The notes under the pieces: generated by a model | Databases searched by the model: none | What the model saw: only the letters and a program-made list of their open reading frames with translations | What the model was told of the DNA's origin: nothing | Program-made: the position numbers and the translations under genes | In this document: in pieces, positions 1 to 6,965 of the stretch | How the letters are laid out: every line of letters starts with the position of its first letter | Numbering within the stretch: the stretch's first letter is position 1 | Source of the DNA: DATJPD01 sp036394195 | GTDB lineage: Bacteria > Pseudomonadota > Alphaproteobacteria > CACIAM-22H2 | Length of the DNA: 27,752 nucleotides | Assembly: GCA_036394195.1 (NCBI GenBank) | Contig: DASWFO010000251.1 | Span: 1 to 27,752 of the forward strand | Direction: 5' to 3'

Positions 1-616
1 GGATCAGGAGAAAACCGAAGGCGAGCGACAACAGGACCAAGAGCGCGAAGAGGCCGCTCGCCTCGGTCATCACGAACAGCACGATCAGGAGGATCAGGAG
101 GAGGCCGAGGGCGCCGTTCACCAGATGCTGGCCGGGAAAGACCAGCGGGCGGCCGGAAACCAGCCCCTGCAATTTGGCGAAGGCGACGACCGACCCGGTA
201 AAGGTGATCGCGCCGATCGTCAGCCCGATCGCCATCTCGACGAGGCTCGAACCGTGGATCGCGCCGCGAATGCCGATGCCGTAATCCTCCGGCGCCGCGA
301 AGGCCGCGCTGGCGACGCAGACCGCGGCGAGGCCGACCAGCGAGTGGAAGGCGGCGACCAGCTGCGGCAGGGCGGTCATGTGGATGCGCAACGCGATGAA
401 CGTGCCGATCGTGCCGCCGATGGCGATCGCCACCACGATCCGGCCGAAGCCGCCCATCTGCGGCATGGCCAAGGTAGTGAAGATGGCGATCGCCATGCCG
501 ACGATGCCGTAGACGTTGCCGGCGCGCGCCGTCTCCGGCGACGACAGGCCGCGCAGCGCCATGATGAAGCAGACGGCGGCGACAAGGTAGAGAAGAGCCG
601 ACAGGTTCTCGGTCAT
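1..616 (-). CDS. pntB: NAD(P) transhydrogenase subunit beta, PntB (N-terminal part, cut by window edge)
   Basis: The first 205 residues of the membrane subunit of the proton-translocating transhydrogenase, which uses the proton motive force to pass hydride from NADH to NADP+. The protein begins MTENLSALLYLVAAVCFIMA and shows repeated hydrophobic helices with the family sequences around GMAIAIFTTL, GGTIGTFIA and MVEMAIG-like segments before a long hydrophobic LLLILLIVLFV stretch. This is the membrane domain; the NADP-binding domain III lies beyond the left edge. The ATG at 616 is 12 bases after the pntAb stop codon, so the three pnt genes form one minus-strand operon. No strong ribosome binding site is seen, so translation may be coupled to pntAb. 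Identification is firm because of sequence and operon context. Confidence 0.93.
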   Translation of the reverse strand, partial: MTENLSALLYLVAAVCFIMALRGLSSPETARAGNVYGIVGMAIAIFTTLAMPQMGGFGRIVVAIAIGGTIGTFIALRIHMTALPQLVAAFHSLVGLAAVCVASAAFAAPEDYGIGIRGAIHGSSLVEMAIGLTIGAITFTGSVVAFAKLQGLVSGRPLVFPGQHLVNGALGLLLILLIVLFVMTEASGLFALLVLLSLAFGFLLI

Positions 617-628
617 AGGTGGGCCGCC

Positions 629-1039
629 TCAGGCTTTCTTTTTGAACTTGCCCAGCATGCGCTGGGTGACGACGAAGCCGCCGAAGATGTTGACCGAGGC
701 GAGCACGACCGCGAGCAGGCCCATGGTCTCGGAGAACCCGACCTGCGAGGCGCCGGCGGCGAGCAGCGCGCCCACGATGATGACGCTTGAGATCGCGTTG
801 GTGACCGACATCAGCGGCGAATGCAGGGCCGGTGTCACCCGCCACACCACGTAATAGCCGACGAAGCAGGCGAGCACGAAGACCGTCAGCCCCATGGTCA
901 GCATGTCGACGCCGCCGCCGGCGGCTTCAGGGGCCACCATCATCGTCGTCTGCTGGGCGAGCGCCGCCGCCTTGGCGGCGAGGGCCGCCGCCTCGTTGGC
1001 CAGGTCGACGGCGGATTGGGTCAGCGAGTTGGGGTCCAT
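629..1039 (-). CDS. pntAb: NAD(P) transhydrogenase subunit alpha, membrane part (PntAb)
   Basis: A 136-residue protein with three hydrophobic helices (roughly residues 46-68, 82-98 and 106-126), which matches the short membrane part of the alpha subunit in species where PntA is split in two, as in Rhodospirillum. It helps form the proton channel with PntB. The N-terminal 35 residues are rich in Ala and charged residues and precede the first helix. The start at 1039 is preferred over an upstream in-frame start at 1069 because AGGAGA stands 6-8 bases before this ATG and the extra residues do not look like the family. It ends in a lysine-rich tail (KFKKK). It lies between pntAa and pntB in the operon. 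Confidence 0.93.
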   Translation of the reverse strand: MDPNSLTQSAVDLANEAAALAAKAAALAQQTTMMVAPEAAGGGVDMLTMGLTVFVLACFVGYYVVWRVTPALHSPLMSVTNAISSVIIVGALLAAGASQVGFSETMGLLAVVLASVNIFGGFVVTQRMLGKFKKKA

Positions 1040-1079
1040 CGTCAGTCTCCTCGGACCGGTAATCGGCAATTCGCGGGAT

Positions 1080-1164
1080 CACCCCGACCCTCCCCCCTCA
1101 AGGGGGAGGGAGATTTTTTTTCGTTCCCTCCGCCCTTGCGGGGGAGGGCTAGGGTGGGGGGTGT
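1080..1164. repeat. C/G-rich palindromic intergenic repeat inside the pnt operon
   Basis: An 85-base element between pntAa and pntAb. Its ends, CACCCCGACCCTCCCCC and GGGTGGGGGGTG, are near-complementary, and inside it are two shorter hairpins (1088-1110 and about 1126-1149) with a run of eight T between them. This C/G-block palindrome with TCAAGG or TTGCGG loops resembles dispersed intergenic repeats common in alphaproteobacteria. Whether further copies exist in this genome cannot be seen here. It would be transcribed as part of the pnt mRNA. Confidence 0.75.
1088..1121 (+). terminator. Intrinsic-terminator-like hairpin facing against the pnt operon
   Basis: On the plus strand the stem CCCTCCCC / GGGGGAGGG with a short CTCAA loop (1088-1110) is followed after AGA by eight T (1114-1121), the form of a Rho-independent terminator. 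The surrounding genes are on the other strand, so it would stop antisense transcription rather than pnt transcription. It is part of the palindromic repeat and may be structural only. Confidence 0.45.
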
Positions 1165-1179
1165 CTCAGCCATGTAATT

Positions 1180-2337
1180 TCAAGCGGCGGGGGCCGCGGC
1201 AAACGACGAATGTACGATCGCCCCGTCGCGGGTGAGCATGGTGCCCTGGATGATCTCGTCGGCCGGATCGATCTTGAGCGATCCGCTCTGCTTGTCGACG
1301 ATGAGGGTCAGGAAGTTGAGCAGGTTCTTGGCGTAGAGCGCCGACGCGTCGACCGCGATCCGGCTCGCATAATTGGCGTGGCCGACGATCTTCACGCCGT
1401 GCTTCACCACCACCTTGCCGGCCTCGGACAAGGGGCAGTTGCCGCCGGCCTCGACCGCGAGGTCGACGATCACCGACCCGGGCTTCATGCTCTTGACCAT
1501 GTCCTCGCTGATCAGCACCGGCGCCTTGCGGCCGGGGATCAGCGCCGTGCAGATGGCGATGTCCTGCTTCTTGATCGTCTCGGCGATCAGGGCCGCCTGT
1601 TTCTGCTTGTAGGCGTCCGACATCTCCTTGGCGTACCCGCCGGCGGTCTGCGCCTGCTTGAACTCATCGTCTTCGACGGCGACGAAAGTGCCGCCGAGGC
1701 TTTCGACCTGCTCCTTGGTCGCCGGGCGCACGTCGGTGGCCGAGACGATGGCGCCCAGCCGCCGCGCGGTTGCGATCGCCTGCAAACCCGCCACGCCGAC
1801 CCCGAAGATCATGGCGCGCGCCGGCGGGACGGTGCCGGCGGCGGTCATCATCATCGGAAAGGCGCGGCCGAATTCCGCCGCGGCATCGACCACCGCCTTG
1901 TAGCCGGCGAGGTTCGACTGCGAGGAGAGCACGTCCATGCTCTGCGCCCGGGTGATGCGAGGCATCAGCTCCATGGCGAAGGTGGTGAGCCCGCGCGCCG
2001 CGTAGGCGCCAAGCTGCTCGCGGTTGCGATACGGATCGAGCATGGCGACGAGCACGGCACCGCGCTTCATCGCTGCGATCTCGTCATAGCCCTCGGCGCC
2101 GGACAGCGGGCGCTGGACCTTGAGCACGATGTCGGCGTCGCCGGCGCACGCCGCCGCATCGGGCGCGATGCTGGCGCCGGCCTCGGCGAAGGCGTGATCG
2201 GGGATGGACGCCCCCTCACCGGCGCCGGTTTCGACGGCGATGGTGAGGCCCAGGCCCTTCAGGCGTTTCACAGTGTCGGGAGACGCCGCGACCCGCGCCT
2301 CGCCGGCGCGGCGCTCTTTCAGGACGGCAAGCTTCAT
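1180..2337 (-). CDS. pntAa: NAD(P) transhydrogenase subunit alpha, NAD(H)-binding part (PntAa)
   Basis: A 385-residue soluble protein, the domain I subunit that binds NAD(H) and passes hydride to domain III of PntB at the cytoplasmic face of the membrane. It starts MKLAVLKERRAGEARVAASP, the usual alanine dehydrogenase/PntA N-terminus. Around residues 155-190 the Rossmann motif GVGVAGLQAIATARRLGA is followed by VSATDVRPATKEQVESLGG, the classic transhydrogenase signature. The length fits the split form of the alpha subunit. An ATG 57 bases upstream is in frame, but the family N-terminus begins at 2337. It is the first gene of the pnt operon, with pntAb 140 bases downstream across a palindromic repeat. 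It is divergent from the solute-binding protein gene at 2520. Confidence 0.95.
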   Translation of the reverse strand: MKLAVLKERRAGEARVAASPDTVKRLKGLGLTIAVETGAGEGASIPDHAFAEAGASIAPDAAACAGDADIVLKVQRPLSGAEGYDEIAAMKRGAVLVAMLDPYRNREQLGAYAARGLTTFAMELMPRITRAQSMDVLSSQSNLAGYKAVVDAAAEFGRAFPMMMTAAGTVPPARAMIFGVGVAGLQAIATARRLGAIVSATDVRPATKEQVESLGGTFVAVEDDEFKQAQTAGGYAKEMSDAYKQKQAALIAETIKKQDIAICTALIPGRKAPVLISEDMVKSMKPGSVIVDLAVEAGGNCPLSEAGKVVVKHGVKIVGHANYASRIAVDASALYAKNLLNFLTLIVDKQSGSLKIDPADEIIQGTMLTRDGAIVHSSFAAAPAA

Positions 2338-2519
2338 GTAAGTGGGTTTCCCTGAGTGTGCGCTCAAGATGCCAACTGCGACGCCGTTTGCCAAGGGAGG
2401 GCGGCGGGAAATCCCACTCTATGGAGACCGCACCGCGTGGCAACAGGGAAGTTGACGTTTGGCAAGCCGCGTCGGATTGTTCGGTCAACAGAAGAAAGCA
2501 CCAGAGGAGACGCACCACC
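2338..2519. promoter_or_regulatory. Divergent intergenic region between pntAa and a solute receptor gene
   Basis: These 182 bases must hold the promoters of both pntAa (minus) and the receptor gene (plus), but I cannot place convincing -35/-10 boxes. One visible structure is an imperfect inverted repeat: AGTGGGTTTCCC at 2341-2352 and GGGAAATCCCACT at 2406-2418, which match except for one extra base. The left arm overlaps the leader of pntAa. The role is unknown. A good ribosome binding site, AGAGGAGA at 2503-2510, serves the plus-strand gene. Confidence 0.35.
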
Positions 2520-3488
2520 GTGTACGTGCAAAGATCCGTTCGCTTGATCCTGGCCCTGCTGCTGGTATGCCTGACCGGCGCCGCGGCCGCCCAGTCCTAT
2601 CCGACGAAGCCGATCCGGCTGGTCATCCCGTTCGCGCCGGGCGGCAGCAACGACGTGTTCGGCCGCGTCATCGCGGCACAGCTCACCGAGCGGCTGGGTC
2701 AGTCGGTTTACGTGGACAACCGCGGCGGGGCCGGCGGCATCATCGGCGCCGACATCGTCGCGAAGTCCGCCCCCGACGGCTATACGCTGCTGCTCGTCTC
2801 CTCGGCCTACCCGGTGAACTCGTCGGTTCCGAACCTGCCTTACGATCCGGTGAAGGGGTTCACGCCGGTCGGCATCATGGGCCGCGGCCCGGGAGTTCTC
2901 GCGGTTCATCCGAGCGTGCCGGCGAATTCGGTCAAGGAGCTGGTGGCACTCGCCAAGGCGAAGCCGGGCGCGCTCAACTTCGCCTGCGCCGGCATCGGCA
3001 GCTTCCAGCACATGTCGAGCGAGATGTTCAAGCTGCTCACCGGCACCGACCTGGTGATCGTGCAGTACAAGGGCGGCGGACCGGCGATGGCCGATGTTCT
3101 GGCCGGCCATGTCGAGGCGCAGATCGGGTCCCTCATTCAGATGCTGCCGCACATCCAGTCGGGCGGCCTCAGGGCGCTCGGCATCACGGGACCCACCCGC
3201 AGCAAGGCGCTTGCCGACGTGCCGACCATCGCCGAGGCCGGCGTCTCCGGATACGAATCCAGCAACTGGTGGGGCCTGGTGGTGCCGGCCGGCACGCCCG
3301 ACTCGATCGTCAAAAAGCTTCACGACGAGGCGAGTGCGGTTGCCGTGTCGCCGGAGTTCCAGCAGCGGCTCGGCAAGGAAGGCGCCGAGCCGGCGACGAT
3401 GAGCAGCGAGGAATTCGGCAAGTTCATCGCCACCGAGACCGTCCGCTGGGCGAAGGTGATCAAGGACGCGAATATTCACTTGGAATGA
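2520..3488 (+). CDS. Bug/TctC-family tripartite tricarboxylate transporter receptor
   Basis: A 322-residue periplasmic solute receptor of the Bug (TctC) family. These proteins bind small carboxylates or similar organic anions and deliver them to a TctA/TctB membrane pair, or act as extracytoplasmic sensors. A Sec signal peptide is seen (residues 1-24, cleavage after AAAA before QSYPTK). Family signatures follow at once: YPTKPIRLVIPFAPGG, DNRGGAGGIIGADIVAKSAPDGYTLL, and later PTIAEAGV near residue 235. The GTG start at 2520 is chosen because AGAGGAGA lies nine bases upstream and it gives a normal signal peptide; in-frame starts further up add a non-family basic tail. No tctA or tctB is in the window, which is common for this expanded family. 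The substrate cannot be read from sequence. Confidence 0.92.
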   Translation: MYVQRSVRLILALLLVCLTGAAAAQSYPTKPIRLVIPFAPGGSNDVFGRVIAAQLTERLGQSVYVDNRGGAGGIIGADIVAKSAPDGYTLLLVSSAYPVNSSVPNLPYDPVKGFTPVGIMGRGPGVLAVHPSVPANSVKELVALAKAKPGALNFACAGIGSFQHMSSEMFKLLTGTDLVIVQYKGGGPAMADVLAGHVEAQIGSLIQMLPHIQSGGLRALGITGPTRSKALADVPTIAEAGVSGYESSNWWGLVVPAGTPDSIVKKLHDEASAVAVSPEFQQRLGKEGAEPATMSSEEFGKFIATETVRWAKVIKDANIHLE

Positions 3489-3523
3489 TCGTACCCGGGG
3501 CTGGGTGGACCTCGCTCCTAATT

Positions 3524-3628
3524 CGTCATGCCCGCGTCGGTGTCGCGTTTCGCGATCACCTGAGCGGGCATCCATCGCGCCGATGGACAGATGGACCCCG
3601 GCTCTCGCTGCGCTCGGCCGGGGTGACG
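3524..3628. repeat. Palindromic intergenic repeat between two solute-receptor genes
   Basis: The element runs from CGTCATGCCCGCG to GGGGTGACG. Its inner part has an exact 8-base stem, ACCCCGGC (3595-3602) with GCCGGGGT (3617-3624), and the left part pairs ATGCCCGC with GCGGGCAT (3564-3571). CGTCATGCCCGC and CTCTCGCTGCGCTCGGCCGG blocks are a familiar pattern in intergenic repeats of Bradyrhizobium-like and related alphaproteobacteria. It ends 14 bases before the ribosome binding site of the next gene. Confidence 0.75.
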
Positions 3629-3655
3629 GAAAAAATAACTGCAAGGAGGACACGG

Positions 3656-4672
3656 ATGCGCCGACGTGACGTGATGCGGATCGCCGCGGCGGCGCTCGGG
3701 TTTCCGGCGATCGTGCGGCCGGCGCGAGCCGAAGCCGTGTCGGTGCGGTTGAGCAAGCAATACGGGCTGCCGTATCTGCCGATGATGGTGATCGAGACGC
3801 AGCAGCTGATCGAAAAGCACGCCACCCGGCTCGGGCTGCCCGCCCCGCAGGTCGAATGGCAGACCCATTCGGGGCCGGCGGCGCAGGTGGATGCCTTGCT
3901 GAGCGGCCAGACCGAGCTCATCGGCCCGGGCGTGCCGACCTTGGCGACGGTGTGGGACAAGACCGTGGGCACGCCGCTCGAAGCCCGGGCACTGTGCGCC
4001 ATGCAGTCGATGCCGTACGTGCTGGTGACGCGCAATCCGACGGTGACCACGATCGCGGATTTCACGGAGCGCGACCGCATCGCGCTGCCCGCCGTGAAGC
4101 TGACCGGCCACGCGCTGGCACTCGAGATCGCGGCCGCGAAGCGCTGGGGCTTCGATCAATACGAGAAACTGGATCCGCTCACGGTGACGATGGCGCATCC
4201 CGACGCGATGGCGGCGCTGCTGTCGGGCAAGTCGGAGATCGACAGCCATTTCGCCAGCGCGCCGTTCCATTATTACGAGCTTGCGACGCCGGGCATCCAT
4301 CAGGTCCTGAAGTCCTACGATGCCGTGGGCGGCCGCCATACCAACGGCGTGCTGCTGGCGAGCCGGCGCTTTCACGACGCCAACCCCAGGACTTGCGCCG
4401 CCATCCTCGCCGCGTTCGGCGAGGCGAACGCGTACATCAAAGCCAGCCCACGCGACGCCGCACAGCTCTATCTCGACCTGACCCGCGACAAGAAGAACTC
4501 GATCGATGCGGTCACCCAGATGGCGGCCGACCCCGACGTCGAGTACACGGACACACCGGTGAACGTGATGACCTTCGTGGAATTCATGCACCGGGTCGGG
4601 CGCATCAAGCATAGCCCCTCGTCCTGGAAGGACCTGTTCTTCACCGAATCGCACGGCCTCGCCGGCAGCTGA
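3656..4672 (+). CDS. ABC transporter substrate-binding protein, NMT1/THI5/SsuA-like
   Basis: A 338-residue periplasmic binding protein of the class used by ABC importers for sulfonates, nitrate, taurine or thiamine precursors. The N-terminus MRRRDVMRIAAAALGFPA up to ARA (cleavage near residue 25) is a signal peptide with arginines ahead of the hydrophobic core, close to a Tat signal but without the full consensus. The body has features of the NMT1-like fold: KQYGLPYLPMMVIE near the N-terminus, then a DALLSGQTELIGPG segment, and AALLSGKSEIDSHFASAPF. AAGGAGG at 3643-3649 sets the start. The gene for the permease or ATPase is not nearby. It stands 167 bases after the Bug receptor gene across a palindromic repeat, so shared transcription is possible but not certain. 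The substrate is unknown. Confidence 0.85.
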   Translation: MRRRDVMRIAAAALGFPAIVRPARAEAVSVRLSKQYGLPYLPMMVIETQQLIEKHATRLGLPAPQVEWQTHSGPAAQVDALLSGQTELIGPGVPTLATVWDKTVGTPLEARALCAMQSMPYVLVTRNPTVTTIADFTERDRIALPAVKLTGHALALEIAAAKRWGFDQYEKLDPLTVTMAHPDAMAALLSGKSEIDSHFASAPFHYYELATPGIHQVLKSYDAVGGRHTNGVLLASRRFHDANPRTCAAILAAFGEANAYIKASPRDAAQLYLDLTRDKKNSIDAVTQMAADPDVEYTDTPVNVMTFVEFMHRVGRIKHSPSSWKDLFFTESHGLAGS

Positions 4673-4694
4673 CGGCGGCCCAAGGCCAGCGGCT

Positions 4695-5237
4695 TCACTC
4701 GTCGCGGTCGAGGTCGACCATATACTCGCCGTCGAGATCGAGGACGACCGCTGCCGGCAGCGGCTCGGGGTCGACCGGCGGCAGTGCAAAGTCCAGGGCC
4801 GCCCGCATCAGCTCGGCCACGAGCACGGCGCCACACACCTCGCGCCAGCGCGCGGCCGCCTCGATCTGCATCGCCGCATCCAGCCGCACCTTCACCGCCA
4901 GGGCCACGAAGCGCAGCGCCAGCCGGGGATACTGCTCGACATACAGCGCCACCAGCTCGCCGACGATCTCGGGGGCGGCCGCCAGGTCCGCGCAAAACTG
5001 CTCCACGACGCCGCGGTCCTGCGGCAGGTCGACGCCGCTGAATACCGGTGCCGGGCCTTTGGCAACACGCGCCGGCGGTGCCGCGGCCTGGACGCGCTCG
5101 GCGGCGGTCGCGAGGCCGTCGACCGCGTTGAACGGTAGGCCGGTGGCGGTGGCGCGGGCGCGCGACCGGCGGGGCTTGGCGGCAGTGGTGATGGCGGTGG
5201 CAGGACGAATCATGTCGACCTCGTTATCGGCCGACAT
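4695..5237 (-). CDS. Hypothetical protein, 180 residues
   Basis: I do not recognise this protein. The first 70 residues are low-complexity, rich in Ala, Pro and Arg (KPRRSRARATATG) and probably disordered. Residues about 75-150 look helical with alternating hydrophobic positions (VVEQFCADLAAAPEIVGELV, then RLALRFVALAVKVRLDAAMQ), and the tail is acidic (DLDGEYMVDLDRDE). There is no signal peptide or membrane segment. Two starts compete: the ATG at 5237 has no ribosome binding site, whereas the in-frame ATG at 5213 has GAGG five bases before it, so the protein may be 172 residues. The region upstream (5240-5290) is unusually AT-rich for this DNA and may carry its promoter. Convergent with the upstream solute-binding gene, 22 bases apart. 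Third-position GC is consistent with a real gene. Confidence 0.65.
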   Translation of the reverse strand: MSADNEVDMIRPATAITTAAKPRRSRARATATGLPFNAVDGLATAAERVQAAAPPARVAKGPAPVFSGVDLPQDRGVVEQFCADLAAAPEIVGELVALYVEQYPRLALRFVALAVKVRLDAAMQIEAAARWREVCGAVLVAELMRAALDFALPPVDPEPLPAAVVLDLDGEYMVDLDRDE

Positions 5238-5328
5238 GAGCCATAGATTAAATTTGTCTTAAAATAAAGTTAATGGAAATTGAGGTTAACTGCCTGATTT
5301 CGCCGGCCTGTTGGCGACAGACACCCGA

Positions 5329-5469
5329 CTACATGCCTTTGGCCGGCAGCGGCGATGCCACCGGCGCCCGCCATTCGGCATCGGCAAGCGTGGTGCGGTG
5401 GGCAACGATCATGGGGGTCAACACCGAGGCCGCGAGCAACAGGCCCGCGACGATCACTGCGATACGCAT
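5329..5469 (-). CDS. Possible small single-pass membrane or exported peptide, 46 residues
   Basis: The reading frame encodes MRIAVIVAGLLLAASVLTPM followed by a polar tail of about 26 residues ending LPAKGM. The hydrophobic stretch at residues 3-20 could be a membrane anchor or an uncleaved signal. In-frame starts upstream at 5538 (ATG) and 5589 (TTG) would add a basic segment with no family resemblance. The ribosome binding site is weak (GGAC at about 12 bases). It sits between the hypothetical gene and the alpha-hydroxy-acid dehydrogenase gene, both on the same strand. This could equally be non-coding. Confidence 0.35.
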   Translation of the reverse strand: MRIAVIVAGLLLAASVLTPMIVAHRTTLADAEWRAPVASPLPAKGM

Positions 5470-5598
5470 CTGACGGTCCGATCTGACAGCCAAAGCGGCG
5501 AGCGACAACCACGAGCGGCGCCGACGCGCCCTCCACATCAAGAAGTCTTCTTGCGCAGCTTTGGTTCCCGACCGGCGCAAAACTTCCAAACGCCCGCT

Positions 5599-6852
5599 TT
5601 ACGCCCGTCGCACGAAGGCGGGCGACAGCTCCTTGACCGAGGCGACGCCGCACTGGCCCATGGCGACGCGGGTCTCGGTGCGCAGGATCTCGAGCACGCG
5701 CTCGACGCCCGGCTGGCCGAAGGCGCCCAGGCCCCACAGGTAGGGCCGGCCGACGAACACGGCCTTGGCGCCGATGGCGAGTGCCTTCACCACGTCGGTG
5801 CCGCGGCGGAACCCGCTGTCGACCAGAACCGGGATCTTGCCGTCCACCGCCTCCACGACCTCGGGCAGGGCGCTGATCGAGGATATGCCGCTGTCCTCGG
5901 CCCGGCCGCCATGATTGGAGACGATCAGGCCGTCGACGCCGTTCTCGACGCACAGTTTGGCGTCCTCGGCGGTGAGGATGCCCTTGATCACGATCTTCAT
6001 CTTCGTCGTGTCGCGCATCCGCCGCACGAAATCCCAGGTCATGTTGGCGGAGAGCAGATTGTCGACGCCGGACAGGTCGATCCCGTCGAAATTGGGCTTG
6101 GTCTTCTGATTGGCCTGGATGCTCGTCCGGTCGTGGCAATCGTCGCAATTGCGGGGATCGACGCGGCGCAGGCGCTCGAAAATCTCCTGGTTGCGGCCGG
6201 CCACGCGGTCGACGGTGATCGCCAGGACCGGGCTGCCGGCGTTCTCGGCGCGCTTCACCAGCGCTTTCGCGATGTCCCAGCTCGGCGAGGCGTAGAGCTG
6301 GAACCACACGCCGGCGCCGCGCGCCTTGATCGCGTCGTCGATCGATGTCGAGGCCTGGGTCGATAGGCATTGCAGGTGATTGCCCGCCTTGGCGGCCTTC
6401 GCGACGGCGATCTCGCCCTCGCCGAAATCGTACGCGCGGTTGCCGCCGATTGGGGCTATGGCGACCGGCGACGACCATCTCTGGCCGAACAATTCGATGC
6501 TGGCGTCGACCTTCGACACGTCGTGAAGCCGGCGCGGCCGCAGCTGGATCTTCTGAAAATCGGTCCGGTTGGCGCGGAGGGTGACCTCGTCGTCGATGCC
6601 GGACGCCATGTATCCGAAATGCGCCGGCGGCACGTTGAGCTTCGCCACCGGCTCGAAATCGAACACCGTGATCGCCTCCTTGGGGCTCTTGATCGGCCCA
6701 TCCAGCGATTGCGGCGCCCAGATGATCGGATCGGGCAGCTTGGACGGAGCCTCGAGCCCCTCCGCCAGCGCGCGGCCGGCCGATGCAAACAGCGGGCTGG
6801 CGGCCAGGAATTGCAGGAAGAGGCGCCGGCTGGCGCGGTCGAATGACGTCAT
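5599..6852 (-). CDS. Tat-exported FMN-dependent alpha-hydroxy-acid dehydrogenase (lactate/glycolate oxidase family)
   Basis: A 417-residue member of the FMN-dependent family that oxidises 2-hydroxy acids such as L-lactate, glycolate or mandelate. All catalytic residues of glycolate oxidase have counterparts: Tyr81 (GYMASG), Tyr187 (FQLYAS), Asp215 (ITVDRV), Lys290 (VIKGI), His314 and Arg317 (SNHGGR); the FMN phosphate site is DSGFRRGTDVVKALAIGAK. The N-terminus carries a clear twin-arginine signal, SRRLFLQFLAASPLF ending near ALA30, so the folded flavoprotein is predicted to work in the periplasm, unlike standard LldD. Residues 236-240 are Cys-Asp-Asp-Cys-His, a c-type haem motif, in the flexible loop after Asp215 (see findings). 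GGGAGGA eight bases upstream supports the start. It is probably transcribed alone; its physiological electron acceptor and substrate are unknown. Confidence 0.9.
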   Translation of the reverse strand: MTSFDRASRRLFLQFLAASPLFASAGRALAEGLEAPSKLPDPIIWAPQSLDGPIKSPKEAITVFDFEPVAKLNVPPAHFGYMASGIDDEVTLRANRTDFQKIQLRPRRLHDVSKVDASIELFGQRWSSPVAIAPIGGNRAYDFGEGEIAVAKAAKAGNHLQCLSTQASTSIDDAIKARGAGVWFQLYASPSWDIAKALVKRAENAGSPVLAITVDRVAGRNQEIFERLRRVDPRNCDDCHDRTSIQANQKTKPNFDGIDLSGVDNLLSANMTWDFVRRMRDTTKMKIVIKGILTAEDAKLCVENGVDGLIVSNHGGRAEDSGISSISALPEVVEAVDGKIPVLVDSGFRRGTDVVKALAIGAKAVFVGRPYLWGLGAFGQPGVERVLEILRTETRVAMGQCGVASVKELSPAFVRRA

Positions 6853-6965
6853 GGCTGTTCCTCCCAGGATGCACTGCGTGTTCCACGCATTGGCGGCGCC
6901 ATTTTACCGCGTTCGACCTCCCTGAGGTACCCACAATTCGGCCCGCGCCGAACGATCTGCGGTCG

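Noticed and set aside
1080..1164. CRISPR-like or tandem-repeat array
   Set aside because: It is a single palindrome, with no regularly spaced direct repeats; no CRISPR array is visible anywhere in the window.
1210..2355. 381-codon open frame on the plus strand across pntAa
   Set aside because: Antisense shadow; Asp/Arg/His/Gly-rich translation without any recognisable domain.
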